In this document: positions 1 to 5,394 of the stretch, piece by piece | Numbering within the stretch: the first letter of the stretch is position 1 | Layout of the letters: each line of letters begins with the position of its first letter | Origin: an uncultured Eubacteriales bacterium | GTDB taxonomy: Bacteria > Bacillota_I > Bacilli_A > RF39 > UBA660 | DNA length: 7,361 nt | Reading direction: 5' to 3' | Assembly (NCBI GenBank): GCA_900313345.1 | Contig: OMQW01000020.1 | Location: 1-7,361 of the forward strand | Translations under genes and position numbers: made by a program | The notes under the pieces: generated by a model | Told to the model about the DNA's origin: nothing | The model's database searches: none | The model's input: only the letters and a program-made list of their open reading frames with translations

Positions 1-591
1 ATTTTAGTAGTAGCTGTAGTTGGAATTTCATTTGCCGCTTTTACTTATAGTAAAGCTGGTGAAACAGTAAATACTATTAGTACAGGTACTATTACTATGA
101 GTTATGATGAAGCAACTAATGGAATTGATATTGAAAATGCTGTTCCAACTGCTGATGCTGATGGTATGGTTTTGAGTGCTGATAATGAAAAATTTGATTT
201 TACTGTAACTGCTAAAATTACTGGTAGTACAACTATTAACTATGAAGTTGTTGCTGTAAAAGCAAATGACGCTGAAGCTGATTCTTCTACATTAGTACCT
301 GATGCTAATATTAGATTATATCTAGAAAGCAGTACTGATGGAACAAGTTATAGTCAAGTATTTGCACCTGCTGCATTTACTGGTATAACTACTGCTGATG
401 ATTTTGGAGCTCCTGTAGGATCTATGGTTCTTGCAAATTCTTCATTCACTACTGCAGATGGTTCTAATAGTGGTATTGAACAAAAAGTATATTATCGTTT
501 AAGAATGTGGGTTGATGAAACTTACGTTGTAAGCGGTGTTGCTCAATCATATAAAGTTAAAGTTAACGTATATGGTAAAGGAACTAACTAA
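1..591 (+). CDS. TasA/camelysin-like secreted protein with SipW-type signal peptide, 5' end missing
   Basis: The reading frame is open from base 1, so the start lies outside the window; 196 residues are visible. The first visible residues are a hydrophobic signal core (ILVVAVVGISFAAFTYS), followed by a segment with NTISTGTITMSYDE. This is the layout of SipW-dependent signal peptides of TasA/CalY-like proteins, where cleavage falls shortly after the hydrophobic core. The mature part is rich in Thr, Ser, Ala and Asp, has no cysteine, and is predicted to be mostly beta strand, as expected for the TasA jelly-roll fold. A late motif, YYRLRMWVD (visible residues 164-172), recurs in weaker form in the gene at 1414. 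TasA-family proteins form extracellular fibres of the biofilm matrix; that role is inferred here. A signal peptidase of the matching type follows directly. The gene is less AT-rich than its neighbours, which suits a highly expressed secreted protein. Family assignment is fairly sure, exact function is not. Confidence 0.8.
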   Translation: MLVVAVVGISFAAFTYSKAGETVNTISTGTITMSYDEATNGIDIENAVPTADADGMVLSADNEKFDFTVTAKITGSTTINYEVVAVKANDAEADSSTLVPDANIRLYLESSTDGTSYSQVFAPAAFTGITTADDFGAPVGSMVLANSSFTTADGSNSGIEQKVYYRLRMWVDETYVVSGVAQSYKVKVNVYGKGTN

Positions 592-602
592 GATTAGTTT
601 TT

Positions 603-633
603 AAAGAAATAGTGTAAACTATTTCTTTTTTTT
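603..633 (+). terminator. Rho-independent terminator after the TasA-like gene
   Basis: A perfect 11-bp stem (AAAGAAATAGT at 603-613 with ACTATTTCTTT at 618-628) closes a GTAA loop and runs into T residues up to 633. It begins 11 bp after the stop codon. It should end most transcripts of the TasA-like gene, so the downstream peptidase operon either has its own promoter or depends on read-through. That would give much more substrate than peptidase. Confidence 0.9.
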
Positions 634-683
634 GTGTTTTACTTTTTTTTATATTATTTTTGTAGTAATATATAGTTAGTAAA

Positions 684-706
684 GTAGGAAAGGGTGTGAT
701 ATTATC
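684..706 (+). promoter_or_regulatory. Ribosome-binding site and probable non-ATG start of the SipW-type peptidase
   Basis: The sequence AAAGGGTGTGAT (689-700) resembles the anti-SD partner AAGGAGGTGAT. It is followed by ATT (701-703) and ATC (704-706). In rsmA and tilS of this window a GTGAT box is followed by exactly three bases and then ATG, so by position the start here is ATC at 704. ATT at 701 is the alternative. The frame upstream is closed by TAA at 680-682. No ATG, GTG or TTG occurs in this frame before the catalytic serine codon at 920. Confidence 0.55.
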
Positions 707-1417
707 AATAATAGTGATACTAGGAATGTATCTTATAAGTATAATAGTAATAGTAAAAGGGCTTATACTCTTAATAAGATATTTAAGTTAATAAGTGATA
801 TTTTCTTTTTTCTAGTTATCGGTTTACTTGTTGTTATTTTATTTTATTCTTTCTATACTAAGCGTTATGGTAATAATGGTCAGGCACCTATTATTAGTGC
901 ATATGTTATAGTTAGTCCTAGTATGGTTCCTACAATAAATGTTCAAGATGCTGTAGTTGCTATAAAACCTAAAAGTAATTTAAAGAAGGGAGATATTATT
1001 ACTTTCTCTTCAAATGATGCTAGGTATACAGGACTTACTGTTACACATAGAATTCTTGATACTATTAATAGTGAAGGTAATTATAAATATCAAACTAAAG
1101 GTGATAATAATACTACTGCTGACGATACTTATGTTCCTTCTAATAATATATTTGGTAAAGTTATATTTGTTATTCCTTGGCTTGGTTATTTAAGATATTT
1201 TTTAACAAAAACTTATGGTTGGATGCTTCTTGTTGTATTACCTTGTTTATCAATTATAATTTATGATATTTTAAAACTTTCTAATTCTGTTAAGAATAGT
1301 AAAAGTGTTAATAATATCAAATTTAAAGATATTGAAATTAAGAATGATGATGTAAAAGAAGATATACCAGTTAAGTCTATTGATAAAAAAGAGGAGGATG
1401 AATTAGAATTACTGTGA
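704..1417 (+). CDS. sipW: SipW-type (ER-type, Ser/His) signal peptidase I
   Basis: This is a membrane-bound peptidase that removes signal peptides, here most likely from the TasA-like proteins on either side. Numbering from an ATC start at 704 gives 237 residues. A basic cytoplasmic stretch (1-32) precedes a transmembrane helix (about 33-51). The catalytic Ser-Met box is SPSMVPT (Ser73). His115 in VTHRI replaces the lysine of ordinary bacterial enzymes, which marks the ER/SipW subclass. KGDNN (132-136), an Asp pair (140-141) and FGKV (150-153) follow in the usual order. A second helix lies at about 172-190, then a highly charged cytoplasmic tail ending KKEEDELELL. The first in-frame ATG, at 923, directly follows the serine codon and would delete both the anchor and the nucleophile, so the real start must be upstream at a non-standard codon. 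The stop overlaps the next start by 4 bp. Family assignment is firm; the exact start is uncertain. Confidence 0.88.
   Translation: MNNSDTRNVSYKYNSNSKRAYTLNKIFKLISDIFFFLVIGLLVVILFYSFYTKRYGNNGQAPIISAYVIVSPSMVPTINVQDAVVAIKPKSNLKKGDIITFSSNDARYTGLTVTHRILDTINSEGNYKYQTKGDNNTTADDTYVPSNNIFGKVIFVIPWLGYLRYFLTKTYGWMLLVVLPCLSIIIYDILKLSNSVKNSKSVNNIKFKDIEIKNDDVKEDIPVKSIDKKEEDELELL
1391..1397 (+). promoter_or_regulatory. Strong SD with unusual spacing before the gene at 1414
   Basis: GAGGAGG lies inside the peptidase gene, 16 bases before the GTG at 1414, which is too far for normal initiation. In the same frame, ATT at 1402 (4 bases away) and ATT at 1408 (10 bases away) are closer, and TGA at 1399-1401 closes the frame just upstream. 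Either termination-reinitiation at the GTGA overlap (1414-1417) serves the GTG, or translation begins at an ATT codon. Confidence 0.5.
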
Positions 1418-1905
1418 AAAAAGAAAATGCTCTAATTATACTTTTTAGTATAATACTTATAGTGTTAGTTATAGTTTTATCTTTTACGTTTTTTGCTTTC
1501 TTTAATAGTAAAAATCCTTCATTAATTTCTCAACTTGATGTTACTTTTGAAAGTACTGGCGAAAGATATGACTATAATGATATTAATGGATTTGAAAATA
1601 GTTCTGTTTATTCTTTTGTTATTAATAATAATAATAGTATTTCATCTAAATATGATGTTTTATTAAAGGATCAAAAGAGTACAATAGATAGAAAATTTAT
1701 TAATTTTAAACTTTATAGAAATAATAAAGTTATTAAACAAGGAAAGCTTTCTGATATAAGAGAGAATATAATTGATAGAACAATTTTAAATCCTAATAAT
1801 CATAATGATTATAGATTTGTAATTTGGATTGATGATAAAAAGGATATTGATAGTGATAGCTACTATACTTATTATTTAAAGGTAGTACCTGTTCTTAATC
1901 AATAA
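1414..1905 (+). CDS. Divergent TasA-like, membrane-anchored or SipW-processed protein
   Basis: The protein is 163 residues from the GTG start. An N-terminal hydrophobic helix (about 7-30) ends in FFAFFNSKN, and the remainder is predicted outside the cell, polar and beta-rich. I recognise no named family by motif, but its order of segments parallels the TasA-like protein at 1-591. SSKYDVLLK with FINFKLYRN (77-103) matches the INYEVVAVK...NIRLYLE region there. NDYRFVIWID (131-140) matches YYRLRMWVD, and a YYLKV strand (153-157) closes both. It is much richer in Asn, Lys and Ile and has no cysteine. It overlaps the SipW-type gene by 4 bp, as expected for a dedicated substrate or fibre anchor, by analogy with TapA in the B. 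subtilis tapA-sipW-tasA operon. That role is inferred. The start could instead be ATT at 1408 or 1402, which fit the SD better. Confidence 0.7.
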   Translation: MKKENALIILFSIILIVLVIVLSFTFFAFFNSKNPSLISQLDVTFESTGERYDYNDINGFENSSVYSFVINNNNSISSKYDVLLKDQKSTIDRKFINFKLYRNNKVIKQGKLSDIRENIIDRTILNPNNHNDYRFVIWIDDKKDIDSDSYYTYYLKVVPVLNQ

Positions 1906-1919
1906 AAAGGGAGAATTTT

Positions 1920-2600
1920 ATGAAGAAATTTATATTAGAGTATATAAGTATAATAGGTTATATAATAACTGGTCTTGTATTCTCTGTTGCAGTTTTTATG
2001 TTATTTATTAATTTCTATCATTATAAAGAGGTTAATGAATCTTATGTAAAAAATACTGATAGTATTTCAGTTTATGAAAAAAATAAACCTAAATTTGAGG
2101 AAATTAAAAATAATATTAGTGTTTTTAATGCTAATAATTTTAAAACTAATCCTAATAATTTATCATTAATGAGTTCTAAAGCTAGAATTGATATGTGTTT
2201 AAGTAAGTATGAATCTTCTAGTATTAATAAAATTTTTGAAAAAAAAGTTATTACTGCTAAGGATGATTATGATTTACTTACTAATTATCAATCTGATATT
2301 ATTAATGATTGTATTGTTATGCAAGTTTATGGATTTGATATTCCTGGAACTAGTTATGATAAAGTTAAACCATTTATTACTACTAATAGTAAAATGTTAA
2401 TGGATGATATGGATTATGTTAAGAGAAGCTTACAAAATAATAGTACATATCAATTTGGTAGTAATTTTGATAAAGTTAATGTTTTTGATTTAACTCGTGA
2501 TAGTTATACTAAGATAGAAGCTAGTTATAATGATAGTGTTGATTTATTACTTGAACTTTCTAGATGGTTTAAAAACTTTGTTTTAGGAGGTGCGGTATAA
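1920..2600 (+). CDS. Single-pass membrane protein with large external domain, unknown function
   Basis: This gene encodes 226 residues; I do not recognise the family. One long hydrophobic helix (about 9-32) follows a short positive N-terminus, so the rest (33-226) should lie outside the cell. That domain is rich in Asn, Asp, Lys and Ser, looks helical between residues 85 and 175, and has just two cysteines, Cys93 and Cys131, which could form a disulfide. The C-terminus (LSRWFKNFVLGGAV) is amphipathic rather than a clear second helix. The ATG follows an AAGGGAG ribosome-binding site with normal spacing and lies 14 bp after the preceding stop. Its stop codon shares one base with the next ATG. 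Its place in the SipW operon suggests a part in secretion, assembly or anchoring of the TasA-like proteins, but nothing in the sequence proves this. Confidence 0.75.
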   Translation: MKKFILEYISIIGYIITGLVFSVAVFMLFINFYHYKEVNESYVKNTDSISVYEKNKPKFEEIKNNISVFNANNFKTNPNNLSLMSSKARIDMCLSKYESSSINKIFEKKVITAKDDYDLLTNYQSDIINDCIVMQVYGFDIPGTSYDKVKPFITTNSKMLMDDMDYVKRSLQNNSTYQFGSNFDKVNVFDLTRDSYTKIEASYNDSVDLLLELSRWFKNFVLGGAV

Positions 2601-3100
2601 TGAAAAAAGTAATTAATATTATGCTTGGAGTATTAAAATATTTATTATTACTTGTAGCTTTTAGTGCTTCTTTATTTATAGTTTTAAAGATGAATCAAAG
2701 ACTTGGTAAACCTATTACTGATTCTATTAATATATTTATTCCTTATGGAATATTACTACTTTTATATATTCTTAATTTTTCTTTAGATAGAAGAGCGATA
2801 CTTGATAATTTATTTTATAATTTAACTTCTTGTTTAGTTTTTTCTACTAATTTAGTAGTATTCTATAGAGCAGTATTTGATTATAATATGTTATTTAATG
2901 GTATTCAAAAGATGGGTGTTAATTTTAATTATTTTAATGACTACTTATCTTTTAATAGAATTATGCTTTATGGTTTAATTATAGCTGATATTATATTTAT
3001 GTTTATACCTAATATGAAAAAGAAAAATACTATTAATTTAGAGTTAAAGGATAATAAAGAAGTTAAAGAATCTAAAAAAGAAGATCTTGAGGTTTTATAG
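2600..3100 (+). CDS. Four-helix membrane protein with charged cytoplasmic tail, unknown function
   Basis: This gene encodes 166 residues of no recognised family. Four hydrophobic helices are visible at about 8-29, 43-61, 71-91 and 119-138, with RLGKP after helix 1 and LDRR after helix 2. Helix 4 is followed by KKK and a highly charged tail (139-166) ending SKKEDLEVL. An even number of helices and the positive residues after helix 4 place both ends in the cytoplasm. The tail resembles that of the SipW-type peptidase in the same operon, which ends KKEEDELELL. The start overlaps the preceding TAA by one base (TAATG) and has an AGGAGG site at 2585-2590, so translation is probably coupled. It is the last gene before the terminator at 3106. 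It could be a partner of the peptidase or of the upstream single-pass protein; this is inference from position and tail only. Confidence 0.75.
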   Translation: MKKVINIMLGVLKYLLLLVAFSASLFIVLKMNQRLGKPITDSINIFIPYGILLLLYILNFSLDRRAILDNLFYNLTSCLVFSTNLVVFYRAVFDYNMLFNGIQKMGVNFNYFNDYLSFNRIMLYGLIIADIIFMFIPNMKKKNTINLELKDNKEVKESKKEDLEVL

Positions 3101-3105
3101 AATTT

Positions 3106-3137
3106 GAAAATAGATATTTTCTATTTTCTTTTTTTTT
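3106..3137 (+). terminator. Rho-independent terminator closing the SipW operon
   Basis: A 9-bp perfect stem (GAAAATAGA at 3106-3114 with TCTATTTTC at 3120-3128) and a five-base loop are followed by nine T residues (3129-3137). It starts 5 bp after the stop of the four-helix membrane protein gene and separates the surface-protein cassette from rsmA. Confidence 0.88.
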
Positions 3138-3145
3138 GATATTAT
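3137..3145 (+). promoter_or_regulatory. Candidate extended -10 promoter for rsmA
   Basis: TGATATTAT fits the extended -10 pattern TGnTATnAT and lies just behind a terminator, where a new promoter is needed. No good -35 is visible because the position falls in the terminator. Transcription would start near 3152, leaving a leader of about 12 bases that begins just before the GGTGAT ribosome-binding site at 3155-3160. Confidence 0.4.
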
Positions 3146-3163
3146 ATGTTTGTTGGTGATTAT

Positions 3164-3952
3164 ATGGATAGCTTTAAATTTAAAAAGAAATTTGGACAAA
3201 ACTTTATTAAAGATAGTTCTATTACTAATAAAATGTGTTATTTAAGTAATATACAAAAAGATTCTCTAATAATAGAGGTTGGACCTGGTATGGGTGTTCT
3301 TACTGATGTATTAAAGGATTATGGAGAAGTTTTATCATATGAAATAGATACTACTTTAAAAGATACTCTTTTAGATAAATTTAAGGATAATAATAATGTT
3401 TCTTTTATTTTTGATGATTTTATGGAAAGAGATATTAATGATGATATAAGAAATTATAATTATAAACATTTATATTTTATTAGTAATGTTCCTTATTATA
3501 TTACTACTCCTATACTTATGAAGATTATGAAGGATTTACCTAATATTGATTCTATAGTTATGATGGTTCAAAAAGAAGTTGCTATTAGATATTCTTCTAA
3601 ACCTGGATCTAAGAGTTATTCTTCTATTAGTGTTTATCTAAATTATTTCTTTGATAGTCATATTATTATGAATGTTTCTAGAAAGTGCTTTATGCCTGAA
3701 CCTAATGTTGATAGTAGTGTTATTATGTTTACTAAGAAAAATAATAGAAAAATTGCTATTAATGAAGAAGTATTTTTTAAATTAGTTAGAGATAGTTTTC
3801 AATTTAAGAGGAAGACTCTTAGAAATAATTTAAAAAGTTATGATTTAGATAAGGTAAGTTTAGCTTTAAGTAAATATAATTATGATTTAAGTATTAGGGC
3901 TGAAGAGTTACCTTTAGATGTTTTTATTGAGATTAGTGATAGTTTATCATAA
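3164..3952 (+). CDS. rsmA: 16S rRNA (adenine1518-N6/adenine1519-N6)-dimethyltransferase
   Basis: RsmA (KsgA) uses S-adenosylmethionine to dimethylate two adjacent adenines in the 3' hairpin of 16S rRNA during late 30S maturation. All family motifs are present in the 262-residue product. FGQNF opens the N-terminus (10-14), EVGPGMG (38-44) is the SAM-binding loop, and YEID follows as the acidic ribose contact. NVPYYI (108-113) is the catalytic N-x-P-Y motif with Val in place of the usual Leu. QKEVA, MPEPNVDSSV and FKRKTLRNNL complete the set. The ATG at 3164 is chosen over the in-frame ATG at 3146 because GGTGAT at 3155-3160 sits at the usual distance and the protein then begins at the usual place before GQNF. 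The gene is probably monocistronic, with terminators on both sides. In B. subtilis ksgA is likewise followed by yabG and veg. Confidence 0.96.
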   Translation: MDSFKFKKKFGQNFIKDSSITNKMCYLSNIQKDSLIIEVGPGMGVLTDVLKDYGEVLSYEIDTTLKDTLLDKFKDNNNVSFIFDDFMERDINDDIRNYNYKHLYFISNVPYYITTPILMKIMKDLPNIDSIVMMVQKEVAIRYSSKPGSKSYSSISVYLNYFFDSHIIMNVSRKCFMPEPNVDSSVIMFTKKNNRKIAINEEVFFKLVRDSFQFKRKTLRNNLKSYDLDKVSLALSKYNYDLSIRAEELPLDVFIEISDSLS

Positions 3953-3965
3953 TCTCTTTTTTTTT
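3929..3965 (+). terminator. Terminator embedded in the 3' end of rsmA
   Basis: GAGATTA (3929-3935) pairs with TAATCTC (3950-3956), and TGATA (3937-3941) pairs with TATCA (3945-3949). The only defects are one bulged G and a three-base loop; nine T residues (3957-3965) follow. The left arm lies wholly in the last codons of rsmA and the right arm contains its stop codon. The hairpin leaves only a short gap before the yabG ribosome-binding site. Confidence 0.82.
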
Positions 3966-3989
3966 GAATAAAATTTAAAGGGAGGGATT

Positions 3990-4754
3990 ATGCTTAATAT
4001 TGGTGATTTAGTTACTCGTAAGAGTCATAATAATGATGTTATTTTTACAATTACTAGTATTACTTCATCTATTGCTATTTTAAAGGGTGTAGATATTAGA
4101 TTAATTGCTGACAGCAATATAGATGATCTAGTTAAGTTAGAGAGTCCTAGTGGTTCTTTAAGAGAGGATAATTTAATTACTAATAATTTACTAAAGGATA
4201 TAAAGCTTGATAGAGATTTATATTTTTATTTACCTGGTAAGATCTTACATATAGATAGTGATAAAGATTATTTAAAAAGATGTATTAAGTTTTATAAAGA
4301 TATGAAGGTTGAAGCTTATGGTGAATATTTAAATGAAAAAGATATGCCTCTTAAAATAAAAGATTTAATTAATAAATATAAACCTTCAATAGTAGTTATT
4401 ACTGGTCATGATGCTTTATTAAAAGATAATAGCTATCAAAATAGTAATAATTTTAGAGATAGTGTTTTAAGGGCTAGAGAAATTGAGAATAGTCATGATA
4501 AATTAATTATTATTGCTGGTGCTTGTCAGTCTAATTTTGAAGAATTAATAAAGGCTGGTGCTAATTTTGCTTCTAGTCCTAAAAGAATAAATATTCATGC
4601 TCTTGATCCGGCAATTATTGCTTCTTTTATAAGTTTATCTGAAATAAATAAAGATATAGATCTTATTGAACTTTTATCTAAAACTAAGTATGGTTCTTCA
4701 GGTATAGGTGGTATTATTACTAGAGGTACTATGTATGTGGGGTTTCCTAGATGA
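3990..4754 (+). CDS. yabG: YabG, sporulation-specific cysteine protease (peptidase family U57)
   Basis: YabG is made in the mother cell late in sporulation and trims spore coat proteins; in clostridia it also acts on germination proteins. The 254-residue product begins with the usual N-terminal module (IGDLVTRKSHNNDVIF, 4-19) and carries the conserved protease core. TGHD (138-141, His140) and GACQS (177-181, Cys179) are the likely catalytic residues, followed by NIHALDP (201-207) and the C-terminal GIGGIITRGTM segment. It is somewhat shorter than the B. subtilis protein (about 290 residues), mainly between the N-terminal module and the core. GGGAGGG upstream of the ATG is a strong ribosome-binding site. 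The rsmA terminator ends 24 bp before the start, so a promoter would have to overlap the end of rsmA; I see no convincing SigK site. The stop overlaps the start of veg (ATGA). Confidence 0.94.
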   Translation: MLNIGDLVTRKSHNNDVIFTITSITSSIAILKGVDIRLIADSNIDDLVKLESPSGSLREDNLITNNLLKDIKLDRDLYFYLPGKILHIDSDKDYLKRCIKFYKDMKVEAYGEYLNEKDMPLKIKDLINKYKPSIVVITGHDALLKDNSYQNSNNFRDSVLRAREIENSHDKLIIIAGACQSNFEELIKAGANFASSPKRINIHALDPAIIASFISLSEINKDIDLIELLSKTKYGSSGIGGIITRGTMYVGFPR

Positions 4755-4972
4755 ATTTAAATAATATTAAAGAAAATATTTTTCTTTTAAAGGGTAAATA
4801 TATGCATTTTAATGTTATAGGGAGTCGTAATTTAAATTTATCTTTTAATGGAATTATTACTGCTACTTATCCTGCTATTTTTACTATTAAAACTGATCAA
4901 GATAAGCTTCTTTCTTTTTCATATAATGACGTTTGTAATAAAACTATAGAGATTATTCCTGTAAAGCATTAG
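4751..4972 (+). CDS. veg: Veg family protein
   Basis: This small protein of 73 residues corresponds to B. subtilis Veg (86 residues), a protein linked to biofilm formation and spore outgrowth. The alignment runs nearly throughout: NNIKENI matches the N-terminal helix, LKGKYMHFNVIGSRN the first strands, GIITATYPAIFTIK the signature G-I-x-x-x-T-Y-P-x-x-F, and TDQDK...LSFSYNDV...TIEI the end. The acidic C-terminal tail of longer homologues is missing. The ATG overlaps the yabG stop by 4 bp, with no strong SD at normal spacing, so translation is probably coupled to yabG. In B. subtilis veg is a separate unit with a very strong promoter, so coupling to a sporulation protease gene is a change of regulation. 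Position after yabG confirms the call. Confidence 0.88.
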   Translation: MNLNNIKENIFLLKGKYMHFNVIGSRNLNLSFNGIITATYPAIFTIKTDQDKLLSFSYNDVCNKTIEIIPVKH

Positions 4973-4989
4973 AAATTTAATGATTTTTA

Positions 4990-5018
4990 TTGATTTTTTA
5001 TTTTTATTTAATTAAAAT
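4990..5018 (+). promoter_or_regulatory. Candidate SigA-type promoter of spoVG
   Basis: TTGATT (4990-4995) and TAAAAT (5013-5018) are 17 bp apart. A perfect TATAAT (5018-5023) overlaps the second box but has no -35 at the right distance. The region is so AT-rich that chance matches are likely. I see no SigH consensus, although spoVG of B. subtilis is a SigH gene. Confidence 0.35.
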
Positions 5019-5023
5019 ATAAT

Positions 5024-5044
5024 TATAAAGTTAATAGCTTTATA
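5024..5044 (+). other. Small hairpin next to the spoVG ribosome-binding site
   Basis: TATAAAG (5024-5030) and CTTTATA (5038-5044) form a 7-bp inverted repeat with a TTAATAG loop. It ends right before AGGAGG (5045-5050). If transcribed it could modestly influence access of ribosomes or mRNA stability; being AT-rich, it is weak. Confidence 0.3.
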
Positions 5045-5056
5045 AGGAGGATACAT

Positions 5057-5338
5057 ATGAAAATTACATCTGTAAAAGTTCGTAAAATTGAAAAAGAAGG
5101 ATCTCGTATGAAAGGAATTGCATCAGTTGTTATTGATGATGCATTTGCTGTTAAAGATATACGTGTTATTGAAGGAGAAAATGGTTTATTTATAGCTATG
5201 CCTAGTCGTAAATATCCTAATGGTGAATATCGTGATGTTGCTCATCCAATTAATGCTGATACTAGAACTTTGTTCGAAAAAGCTATTATAGAAGAATATA
5301 ATAACACTCCAGATGAAGAAGTAGCAGAAGAGGAATAG
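5057..5338 (+). CDS. spoVG: SpoVG, septation regulator and RNA-binding protein
   Basis: SpoVG is a small, conserved Gram-positive regulator that binds nucleic acid, particularly RNA, and affects asymmetric septation, cortex formation and, in pathogens, capsule and virulence genes. The 93-residue product matches from end to end. MKITSVKVRKI begins it, and MKGIASVVIDDAFAVKDIRVIEG, GLFIAMPSRKYPNGEYRDVAHPI and the C-terminal helix (LFEKAIIEEYN) follow, ending in an acidic tail. The length is normal for the family. AAGGAGG (5044-5050) at a 6-base distance fixes the start. It stands alone between a candidate promoter and a strong terminator, so it is probably monocistronic. The glmU and prs genes that follow it in B. 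subtilis are absent here. Confidence 0.96.
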   Translation: MKITSVKVRKIEKEGSRMKGIASVVIDDAFAVKDIRVIEGENGLFIAMPSRKYPNGEYRDVAHPINADTRTLFEKAIIEEYNNTPDEEVAEEE

Positions 5339-5365
5339 AAATAAGCACTAAGGTGCTTATTTTTA
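5339..5365 (+). terminator. Rho-independent terminator after spoVG
   Basis: A perfect 10-bp stem (AAATAAGCAC at 5339-5348 with GTGCTTATTT at 5353-5362) and a TAAG loop run into T residues (to 5364). It directly follows the spoVG stop codon and is one of the more GC-containing stems in the window. Confidence 0.9.
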
Positions 5366-5366
5366 T

Positions 5367-5394
5367 GCATAATTAGTTATTTCTTTCATATAAT
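5367..5394 (+). promoter_or_regulatory. Candidate SigE-type (mother-cell) promoter of yabP-yabQ
   Basis: GCATAAT (5367-5373) resembles the SigE -35 and CATATAAT (5387-5394) differs at one base from the SigE -10 CATACAAT. The spacer is 13 bp, one short of the usual. It lies between the spoVG terminator and yabP, a SigE-dependent gene in B. subtilis. The same bases contain a perfect TATAAT, so SigA use is possible. The transcript would start near 5401, inside the ribosome-binding site, which weakens the case. Confidence 0.4.

Noticed and set aside
97..591. ATG at 97 as start of the TasA-like gene
   Set aside because: The frame is open to base 1 and the bases before 97 encode a typical signal-peptide core and the segment after it, so the gene begins upstream of the window.
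634..683. A promoter between the first terminator and the SipW-type gene
   Set aside because: Only weak matches are present (TTGTGT at 632-637 with TATTTT at 655-660), no better than chance in such AT-rich DNA.
923..1417. ATG at 923 as start of the signal peptidase
   Set aside because: It would remove the membrane anchor and the catalytic serine, whose codon is directly before it, while the conserved reading continues upstream.
1618..1640. AAT triplet run as a repeat element
   Set aside because: It encodes a short Asn run inside a gene and is ordinary low complexity for such AT-rich coding DNA.
2209..2400. 63-residue ORF inside the single-pass membrane protein gene
   Set aside because: It is Leu/Ile-rich low-complexity reading of another frame of a well-supported gene, without its own ribosome-binding site.
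3146..3163. Earlier ATG for rsmA
   Set aside because: It would place the GGTGAT ribosome-binding site inside the coding region and add residues not usual for the family.
3948..3955. CATAATCT as a SigE/SigK -10 for yabG
   Set aside because: No matching -35 is found at the right distance, and the bases are explained by the rsmA stop and terminator stem.
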